Below, one piece after another: positions 56,750 through 64,000 of a DNA stretch of 64,000 nucleotides (position 1 is the stretch's first letter; each line of letters begins with the position of its first letter). This DNA comes from Actinomycetes bacterium (GTDB taxonomy: Bacteria > Planctomycetota > Phycisphaerae > JAACET01): positions 1 to 64,000 of the forward strand of contig JAUXAG010000008.1 in the NCBI GenBank assembly GCA_030614915.1, given 5' to 3'. Under the pieces are notes generated by a model. It was not told the origin of the DNA and made no database searches. It saw nothing but the letters and a program-made list of their open reading frames with translations. Made by a program: the position numbers and the translations under genes.

Positions 56750-57928
56750 CTAATTCCCCCGCTCGAACTGCCGCTGGGCCAGGTCCACCGCCAGCCTCAT
56801 CGCCAACGGTGAAGATGTGATTACCGCTCGCTGGCGAAGCTCCGTCAGCCGCTCGTCTTCCAGCCGCTTGTATTGCTTGTTCCACAGCGTCTGCTTGATA
56901 TCCTTCTGAACCTCTTCCAGGGGCGTCTGACTGGCCGGAATAATCTTAGCTATACCGACGATGCAGTATCCCAGGGCGTTTTCCAAAACGCCCGAGTACT
57001 CTCCTTTTTTGAGCCTTTCGATCGCCTGCCGCTCCTTGGCCTCCATCAGGCTGGCTGGATTAACCTGGCCCCAGTTGCCCCCCTGCTCTTTGCGAACGTC
57101 CGAGTACTTCCTGGCTACTTCCCCAAACTCAACTCCCTCAGACAGTTCATTCCAGGCCTCCTGGGCGATTTGCCGAGCCCGCTCTTGGGCTTCGGAGAGC
57201 CCTTCGCTGCTCTGGGAGTGCTTGGCCGTTATGATCTGAATCTTCAGCAGTTCAACTTTCATCGGGCTGCTGTACTGCTCGTGATGCTGCTTGTAGTAAT
57301 GCACTATATCTTGCCGGGTAATGTTGATCCGGCTGGTGAACTGGCCTCTCAGATACGTCACTAGCACCAGCTCACGCCTGAAATCTTTCAGCTTCTCTTC
57401 GAGAGTCGTCCCTTCCGCGCGCAGCTTATTCCCAAGCCGCGTCCGAGAATTGTTGCAGTCTCGCAGCAACTTCTGCTCGTAGGCCTCTGTCTGCCTTTGG
57501 ACCAGGGTCCTTCGGCCCTCGTCCAACCTCTCTTCCGCTTCGTTACGTAGCACGATGTCCGCCATCCGACCCCGCAGATACTGCACAATCAGTTGCCCAG
57601 CCTGGACCCTGAACTGCTGGCCCCGGGTTCTCTTACCCAATTCTTCCAGCGGCTCAGCCAGGGCGCTCAAGGCGTCCGAGGTGGTAATCACCTCCTGTTG
57701 GACCTCTAGCAACACCCCCGCCACCAGTTGGCCTTCCATCAGCAAAGGCCCCGGGTCTTGCTCGTCAATCGCTTGGGGCTCGATCGTTTCGGCTGGATCG
57801 GCTGCTTCCTCTTTCGCCTTGCTCCAACAGCCCCCACTCCAGCCGACCAGCATCCCCACACACAACCCCATAGCTAGGTATCTTGCCCAGTTGCGATTGA
57901 TCCGGCGTCCAAACATTCTTTTTCTCAC
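56750..57928 (-). CDS. Parvulin-type peptidyl-prolyl isomerase, exported (SurA/PrsA-like)
   Basis: 'EVQQEVITTSDAL', 'ARQIAQEAWNELSEGVEFGEVARKYSDVRKEQGGNWGQVNPASL...AIERLKKGEYSGVLENALGYCIVGIAKIIPA'. N-terminal signal sequence with a possible weak lipobox. Confidence 0.87.
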   Translation of the reverse strand: MRKRMFGRRINRNWARYLAMGLCVGMLVGWSGGCWSKAKEEAADPAETIEPQAIDEQDPGPLLMEGQLVAGVLLEVQQEVITTSDALSALAEPLEELGKRTRGQQFRVQAGQLIVQYLRGRMADIVLRNEAEERLDEGRRTLVQRQTEAYEQKLLRDCNNSRTRLGNKLRAEGTTLEEKLKDFRRELVLVTYLRGQFTSRINITRQDIVHYYKQHHEQYSSPMKVELLKIQIITAKHSQSSEGLSEAQERARQIAQEAWNELSEGVEFGEVARKYSDVRKEQGGNWGQVNPASLMEAKERQAIERLKKGEYSGVLENALGYCIVGIAKIIPASQTPLEEVQKDIKQTLWNKQYKRLEDERLTELRQRAVITSSPLAMRLAVDLAQRQFERGN

Positions 57929-57933
57929 TATTT
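57867..57933. repeat. 67-bp exact direct repeat, copy A (5' end of the PPIase gene)
   Basis: cccatagctaggtatcttgcccagttgcgattgatccggcgtccaaacattctttttctcactattt, identical to 59045-59111. Confidence 0.95.
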
Positions 57934-57960
57934 GGAGGTTCCTATTTTAATTTAAATTGG

Positions 57961-59106
57961 TTATTTTGTGTAGAACTTTTCTTTAGCAGTGGGCGAACGA
58001 CGCTGGTAGGCTGGGCCGGCGCCGGCTAATCCGTATTTATCAATTGTTCGGGCAATACTGTCGTATTGAGTCTTCCAGGCTTGGGGTCCGTAGCCGCCAC
58101 CCAGGGTCATAACTACAGGAATTCCACGCGACACGCAGGCATCTATCACCAGGGCATCGCGCTGGACGATCCCGGATGGGGTCATTGCCAGGCTAGCCAA
58201 TGGGTCGCTTTGGAGCGTATCGCAGCCGGCCTGCAGGAACACGATATCAGGCTTGGCCTGTGCGAGCACCTCCGGCAGAGCGTCTTGGAGTAATCTCAAA
58301 TAAACCTCGTCCGTAGTTCCAGCGGTCAGTTCAATATCCCAGTCGCTGGTCTCTTTGGGTATGGGATATATATCATGTTGGTGCATGGAGAAAGTGAATA
58401 CATTGTCGTCACCGGCAAAGATAACAGCTGTGCCGTTGCCCTGATGTACGTCCAGATCCACCAGGCAAGCCCGCTGAATCAGCCCGTCTTTCTGCAAGGA
58501 GCGGATGGCAATGGCTAGATCGTTGTATACACAAAAACCTTCCCCGGCGTCGGGCTTGGCATGGTGATAGCCACCAGCGAGATTGATAGCTATTCCATAT
58601 TTGAGGGTTTCTCGCCCAGCCATGATGGTGCCCCCGCTTGCCCAGCGAAAACTGCTCAGAAAGCCGGCATCGACCATTTTGGTCGGGACCTTTCCGACAA
58701 TTTCTACTTCCAGGTATTGGGCCACACGTTGTGGATCTTTCAGCGAGCGGCAAAACTCATCCGTATGAACCAACAGAATTTGTTCCTTACTCAGTGGCTC
58801 AGGCACGAACACGTCATCGGGACGAAGGTAACCGTCCGTCTGCAGTTGCAGGTAAATCTTGGCGTACTTGTGAATGTCGAAGGGGTGGAGTTTTTCCAGC
58901 CCCGCCATATTGATCTCGTAGTTTGTCGAATAGACGATAGCCACTTTTTGCAAGGCTCGGCCCATCCTCGGCTCCTTGGTACTGCGGAAAGATGCGGGGC
59001 GAATGCAACTCCCGGCCCAGACCCCTAGCACTCCCGCGCACACACCCATAGCTAGGTATCTTGCCCAGTTGCGATTGATCCGGCGTCCAAACATTCTTTT
59101 TCTCAC
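57961..59106 (-). CDS. Histone deacetylase/AcuC-family deacetylase with N-terminal signal-like extension
   Basis: 'NLAGGYHHAKPDAGEGFCVYNDLAIAI', 'CLVDLDVHQGNGTAVIF', 'FLQAGCDTLQSDPL', 'TLGGGYG'. Alternative internal start at 58965 with SD AAGGAG. Confidence 0.9.
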   Translation of the reverse strand: MRKRMFGRRINRNWARYLAMGVCAGVLGVWAGSCIRPASFRSTKEPRMGRALQKVAIVYSTNYEINMAGLEKLHPFDIHKYAKIYLQLQTDGYLRPDDVFVPEPLSKEQILLVHTDEFCRSLKDPQRVAQYLEVEIVGKVPTKMVDAGFLSSFRWASGGTIMAGRETLKYGIAINLAGGYHHAKPDAGEGFCVYNDLAIAIRSLQKDGLIQRACLVDLDVHQGNGTAVIFAGDDNVFTFSMHQHDIYPIPKETSDWDIELTAGTTDEVYLRLLQDALPEVLAQAKPDIVFLQAGCDTLQSDPLASLAMTPSGIVQRDALVIDACVSRGIPVVMTLGGGYGPQAWKTQYDSIARTIDKYGLAGAGPAYQRRSPTAKEKFYTK

Positions 59107-59111
59107 TATTT
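59045..59111. repeat. 67-bp exact direct repeat, copy B (5' end of the HDAC-family gene)
   Basis: Identical to 57867-57933. Confidence 0.95.
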
Positions 59112-59491
59112 TTCGCCATCCCGTCCTAAAGCTGTTCTATTACTCCTCCGCAGATCACTTCCGCGTCAACGGGCTAGTAAAGTTTGCTTTACTGATTTTT
59201 TTGTATGCCCGGCGGCTATTTTATCACGCATTTGGCCCAAAGTCCACCCCAACCTCTCGAAGCGGCCCCGAGCGGCAATTATTAGCTGATACAAATATCA
59301 CCAGATACTGCAACCACCGAGCCGTTGCCCAGCCCACGGGCCGCGAAAAGATGTGACCCCAACCCGGCAAAAAAAGTAGTCGAAGAGTTAGACGGCAGGC
59401 TCAAAGGACTCTCAAAGTCGATGCTCCTGCCATTGACACAAAGGTGAATGAGGTACGAGCGTTCATCCCTCAATTCAGAAACTCGTTCCGC

Positions 59492-60406
59492 TTAGAACTC
59501 GTACTTCAGTTGAATTCCCCATGCACCATTCTCTTGACTGTTGGCAAGATTGCCGAGGTTGGCATAGCCGCCGGAAATAGTCATGTTGTCGTTGATTACA
59601 TAGGCCAGACACAGACTCCACCAGTCGTTTTCTGCTTTAACCAGGTGGTAACCACCTGCGCTGAGCTCAGTGAGTAAGTCCGATTTTTGACGATATTCCG
59701 CGGCAAAGGCCAGCCTGTCTGTCAGGAAAGCAATGATACTGCCTTCAAAAGTCGTGCGCCTTTGGCCTGCAAATCCAAAAAGCCCTGTGTGTATCGCATC
59801 GCCGTTGCGAATCCCGGCAGATATGATGATCGGCTGAGGCAGCAACTCCGTTATGGTTTTACTGGCCACAAGAGTGAACTCCGTTCCACTGTTATGGTCT
59901 GAGCCAAGAGTGTTTAAGAGCCCACCAAGGTCGCGGTCAAGTTCGGATGTACTCTCATTCCATTTAAAATGGGTACCAAAAGTGATTGCCGGCATCCAGG
60001 GGCAATCAAAATCTCCTTCCTGAATGAACATCGCCCTCAGATTGAGATTGTGCATGCCTATATGGTCATGTACTTTTGCACCGACCGCCGCCATAACGTC
60101 GGTGGGCCAATCGCCTAATCCAAAACGCTCAAATGCATAGCCGATTTCGAATTGGCCGTAAATGTTTTCGGTGACTGCAAAGGAATGCAGATCCTTGTTG
60201 CCCGCGAAAATTGCACTTGCCGACACGCTGGGTTTGCCGAGTATTTCACCTTCTTCAGGCGGATTTGCCAGATAGGCTGTGCTGGTGATCAACACACCGC
60301 TGTTGCCCTCAATCGTGTGTAACGGCAAAGGGGGACCAGCTACGCCTACAGCACATACAACAAGTATAGTCCCTAAAACAGCCAGAACAGTTGATTTGTT
60401 ACCCAT
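59492..60406 (-). CDS. DUF3034-like secreted/outer-membrane protein
   Basis: 'PPLPLHTIEGNSGVLITSTAYLANPPEEGEILGKPSVSASAIFAGNKDLHSFAVTENIYGQFEIGYAF', signal peptide, C-terminal 'LKYEF'. Confidence 0.75.
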   Translation of the reverse strand: MGNKSTVLAVLGTILVVCAVGVAGPPLPLHTIEGNSGVLITSTAYLANPPEEGEILGKPSVSASAIFAGNKDLHSFAVTENIYGQFEIGYAFERFGLGDWPTDVMAAVGAKVHDHIGMHNLNLRAMFIQEGDFDCPWMPAITFGTHFKWNESTSELDRDLGGLLNTLGSDHNSGTEFTLVASKTITELLPQPIIISAGIRNGDAIHTGLFGFAGQRRTTFEGSIIAFLTDRLAFAAEYRQKSDLLTELSAGGYHLVKAENDWWSLCLAYVINDNMTISGGYANLGNLANSQENGAWGIQLKYEF

Positions 60407-60728
60407 TTTTGTCTCCTGTCACTTGTTTGTCCTCAGCCGGGACGGTGCTGGTAAGGTCAGCCAACTCCGAACTGCTCAGGATCTGGCCGGCTCCAGTAGG
60501 CGGGAGACGCTTCCCGCCCTTTGAACCAACTCCACCAGGTTTGAAACTGCTGACATTGCGTACACTGCTGTAATGCAGTTAGACTCATTCTGCTGGTACC
60601 TTATCAGCCGAGGGGGGGATAATCAATTACTTTTTTTGGAAAATTGACAAAAAAAGCCTGACGCGATTGAGCCAAGCCTGTTACACGCTGGGGGACTCCT
60701 TCACAGGGCCTACGTCTATGCGTTGCCC

Positions 60729-63700
60729 CTATTTTTTCAACAGCTTTCTCAACACCGCCAAGAGCGTATCGGGAGCGAAATAGCTCTTCTCCAGCCGCAT
60801 ATACACCGTCTGGGCGTCCACTATCCGCACCGTACCCGGGGCATCCTTGAATAAGGGTTCGGCTAGGTCCATCTGGCGCACCGTAAAGACCAGATCAAAG
60901 TTATCCCTGATTATCGAGTTTATCTTCCATCTGCCGGCCAGTATTCGAAGCTGGGCCAAATCCACCGCTGCCCGCGTCCGGCTGCTCAGCGGGCCGAACA
61001 TGTCTTTCATATCCTGTTCCAACTGCTCCAGGTCCTGGAGCGTTTGGGCTCGGGCCAATCGCCGATACAATTCCACTCGCTGTCGATCGCTGGCCGCGTA
61101 GCTCTTGTCGATCAGGCCCACTATCCCCAGCTCCAGATGAACGTACGGCTTTTCCGGTGCTTCGGCACCTTTGAGTTTGGCGACCGCGGCCTTGAGCAGT
61201 TGGCAATACATCTCATAGCCCACAGCCTGGATATGCCCGCTCTGCTGGGCCCCCAGAATATTCCCTGCCCCTCGAATCTCCAAATCCCGCAGAGCGATCC
61301 GAAAGCCCGCCCCCAGTTCGCTGTATTCCTCGATGGCCTTGAGCCGTTTGGCCGCCGTCGGCATCAAAGGCCTCGACCGCGGCAAAACCATGTAGGCATA
61401 CGCCCGGTGCTTGTATCGACCCACCCTGCCCCGAAGCTGGTGCAGCTCGGCCAGCCCAAACCGGTCGGCGTCGGTGATAATAATCGTGTTCACCGTCGGT
61501 ATATCCAGCCCGCTTTCGATAATCGTCGTGCACACCAGGACGTCAATCCGCCTGCCCACAAAATCCAGCATCACCTTTTCCAACTGCCTCTTGGGCATCT
61601 GCCCGTGCCCGATCCCGATCCGAGCCTCGGGAACAATATCTCCCAGTTGCTCAGCCGCAGCCTGAATCGAGTGCACCCGGTTGTGCAGAAAGTAAATCTG
61701 TCCATCCCGGTTCAGTTCCCGCAAGATCGCCGAACGTACCTTCTGCCTGTCATAAGGGCAGAGCTCCGTTACGATGCTCCGCCGGTCTTGCGGCGGGCTC
61801 GTCAGTGACGAAATATCCCGCAAGCCCAGCAATCCCATATGCAGCGTCCGCGGGATCGGCGTGGCCGTCATCGTCAGCACGTCCACCGTCTCCCTCAGCC
61901 GTTTGAGCCGCTCCTTGTGTTCCACGCCGAAACGCTGCTCCTCGTCGATAATCACCAGACCCAGATTCGAAAAGCTCACGTCTTCACTGAGTAGCCTATG
62001 CGTCCCGATCACTATATCCACTCGCCCGGTCATTGCCCGCTCGATAATCTTCTTCTGCTCTGGGCCCGTACGGAATCGACTCAACACCTCCACCAGAAAC
62101 GGATAGTCCGCCAGTCGCTCACTGAAAGTCCTGTAATGCTGCTGAGCCAGCACCGTCGTCGGCACCAGTACCGCCACTTGGCGGCCCGCCTCAACCACCT
62201 TGAAGGCCGCCCGGATGGCCAGCTCCGTCTTGCCGTAACCCACGTCCCCGCACAGCAGCCGTTCCATGGGCTGGGCTTGGCACATGTCTGCTTTGATCTC
62301 TTCCAGGGCCGTCAATTGATCCGCCGTCTCCTGGTAAATAAACGAGGCCTCGAACTCCTTTTGCCACGGCGTGTCCTGCGGATATGCATCCCCCTGCTCT
62401 GCCTGGCGCCTGGCCTGCAGCTCCAGCAGCTCAGCGGCCAGGTCGGTTACTGCCCGCTGGGCCTTGTCCCGCTGTCTTCGCCAGGTGCCGGTACCCAGCT
62501 TCGATAGCGGCGGATGGCCCCCAAAGCCCCCGATGTACCGCTGAATCAGATCAACTCGGCTCGTCGGCACGTGCAGCAGGGCACCTTCGCCAAAACGCAC
62601 CGACAGAAACTCCTCGCGTCGGCCGTGTCTTTCCAGAATCTTCAACCCCTCGAATCTGCCTATCCCATGAGCCGCGTGCACCACGTAGTCACTGGAGTTC
62701 AGCTCGGCAAAACTGTCCACCGGACGGCTGCTGGGCAACCGCCGAATCCGACGCCGATGCTCGTAGCGGTGGAATATCTCATGATGGCCGGCCACCACTA
62801 TCTTCAACCCCGGCATCCGAAAGCCTTGGTGAATGAACCCCAGCGGACAGCTCAGCCGCGCCGGAAAGTCCAGCTTCTGGGCCGAGAACATCTCTTCCAG
62901 CCGCTGCCGCTGCGACGGATTATCACAGTAAACATAAACGTCGTTCTCCCCGGCCAGCTCGGCAAGCTCCTGCAGTGCCTGCCCCGGCGAGGTCTCGAAT
63001 CTCTGCATCGACCCGAATCGCAGCGAAAATTCTTCTTCGGCTCGCCCCGATCCGAATCGGCTCAGCTCCATCTGGTAAAAGGCATTGGCCGAGCTAAAAA
63101 TATCTTCCAGCCGGTAATACTTCTGGGGGTTGAGAACCCGGTTGAGAAAAACCCGAGCGATCTCACTGATCTCCAACGGCTCATTCCAGACGATGATCGT
63201 CTCTTTCGGTAAATAGTCGAACAGAGTCCCCCGCTCTTGGCCGGCCCCCGCCTCCGCGTAACCGGCCCCCGCCAATTCCACTTCATCCATCTGCCCGCTG
63301 GAGCGTTGGGTATCCAGATCGATCTTGCGGATCGATTCGACGGTATCGCCTGAAAACTCTACGCGGGCCGGTTCCCGCCAGCCCGGCACAAACACGTCCA
63401 CAATCCCCCCCCGCACTGCGAACTCACCAGGCACCTCCGCCATATCCACCCGTTCGTAGCCGCCCCGGACCAGCCAGGCCAACAGCTCGTCGCGATCCTG
63501 TTGGCTCGAACGCCTCAGCCGCAGACTATCGGATTTCAAGGCAGCTTTGCTGGGCAGCGGTTCCAGTAGGGCCAACACCGATGTGCTTATTATTAAATCC
63601 CCCGCCTCTTCGGCCAGCAGCCTTCTGCACAGACGCAGCCTTTGGCCCAATATCTCGTCTGTTGCCGTTATTTCCTTGGGGATTAGTTCCCAGGCCGGAA

Positions 63701-63947
63701 ATAGCTCGACGTCCTGCTGGGCAAAAACATCCAGATCGTCTTGGGCGTCGTCGGCATTGTCAATGTGAGCGGCCACCAGCAGGATAGGACGCTTCAGAAG
63801 CCGCCCCAGACACGCCACCACCAGCGGCGCAGACGATCCCCACACACCCTTGGCCCAGACCCACCCCCCTTGCTCTTTCGCTGAGCCGATCTGCTTAGCC
63901 AGGGCTTGAATTGTCGAGTCCCGACAAATCTGCTCGACCAGATTCAT
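60729..63947 (-). CDS. mfd: Transcription-repair coupling factor
   Basis: 'LLCGDVGYGKTELAIRAAFKVVEAGRQVAVLVPTTVLAQQHY', 'IDEEQRFGVEHKERLK', 'TATPIPRTLHMGLLGLRD', 'RGRVGR', UvrB-like N-terminus, TRCF C-terminus. Confidence 0.96.
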   Translation of the reverse strand: MNLVEQICRDSTIQALAKQIGSAKEQGGWVWAKGVWGSSAPLVVACLGRLLKRPILLVAAHIDNADDAQDDLDVFAQQDVELFPAWELIPKEITATDEILGQRLRLCRRLLAEEAGDLIISTSVLALLEPLPSKAALKSDSLRLRRSSQQDRDELLAWLVRGGYERVDMAEVPGEFAVRGGIVDVFVPGWREPARVEFSGDTVESIRKIDLDTQRSSGQMDEVELAGAGYAEAGAGQERGTLFDYLPKETIIVWNEPLEISEIARVFLNRVLNPQKYYRLEDIFSSANAFYQMELSRFGSGRAEEEFSLRFGSMQRFETSPGQALQELAELAGENDVYVYCDNPSQRQRLEEMFSAQKLDFPARLSCPLGFIHQGFRMPGLKIVVAGHHEIFHRYEHRRRIRRLPSSRPVDSFAELNSSDYVVHAAHGIGRFEGLKILERHGRREEFLSVRFGEGALLHVPTSRVDLIQRYIGGFGGHPPLSKLGTGTWRRQRDKAQRAVTDLAAELLELQARRQAEQGDAYPQDTPWQKEFEASFIYQETADQLTALEEIKADMCQAQPMERLLCGDVGYGKTELAIRAAFKVVEAGRQVAVLVPTTVLAQQHYRTFSERLADYPFLVEVLSRFRTGPEQKKIIERAMTGRVDIVIGTHRLLSEDVSFSNLGLVIIDEEQRFGVEHKERLKRLRETVDVLTMTATPIPRTLHMGLLGLRDISSLTSPPQDRRSIVTELCPYDRQKVRSAILRELNRDGQIYFLHNRVHSIQAAAEQLGDIVPEARIGIGHGQMPKRQLEKVMLDFVGRRIDVLVCTTIIESGLDIPTVNTIIITDADRFGLAELHQLRGRVGRYKHRAYAYMVLPRSRPLMPTAAKRLKAIEEYSELGAGFRIALRDLEIRGAGNILGAQQSGHIQAVGYEMYCQLLKAAVAKLKGAEAPEKPYVHLELGIVGLIDKSYAASDRQRVELYRRLARAQTLQDLEQLEQDMKDMFGPLSSRTRAAVDLAQLRILAGRWKINSIIRDNFDLVFTVRQMDLAEPLFKDAPGTVRIVDAQTVYMRLEKSYFAPDTLLAVLRKLLKK

Positions 63948-64000
63948 TCAACAATTCCGCCTACACACATCATATCCTTTGCCTTCATTATGTCAACAAC

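Overview
The window is gene-dense, moderately high-GC bacterial chromosome. Its composition and gene content (exosortase/PEP-CTERM system, DUF1015, DUF3034, Mut7-C) suggest a Planctomycetes/Phycisphaerae-like anaerobe, which is an inference. No rRNA, tRNA, CRISPR array, transposase or phage module was recognised. Main blocks: (i) 0.1-10.3 kb, a group 4 membrane-bound [NiFe]-hydrogenase fused to Mrp-antiporter modules, ending in a ferredoxin and a HycI-like protease; (ii) 11.9-19.5 kb, a tightly overlapping six-gene minus-strand operon coding MvhD, MetV, MetF and three glutamate-synthase-like proteins, one with a strongly altered FMN-domain core; (iii) 19.6-20.5 kb, a phosphate butyryl/acetyltransferase; (iv) two PEP-CTERM genes plus an exosortase/EPS locus (Wza-like, exosortase-EpsI, giant TPR, Wzz/BY-kinase) at 29.3-40.4 kb; (v) housekeeping and accessory genes (HtrA, glycerate kinase, Thi4, RNase HII-like, L21, Nth, LarC, TilS, AsmA-like, PAP2, DUF1015, ThyA-like, AroA, AroC-like, PilZ, parvulin, HDAC-family, DUF3034, Mfd). 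The strongest leads are the MetFV-MvhD/GltB-like operon; an HDAC-family enzyme that has acquired a signal-peptide N-terminus through an exact 67-bp duplication of its neighbour's 5' end; an AroC-like protein lacking a conserved active-site His and the RGGGRSSARET signature; a BY-kinase-like protein with a Walker A K->R change; and an apparent GC-skew reversal near 53 kb that coincides with a cluster of palindromic repeats. All assignments come from reading motifs by eye; no database search was run.
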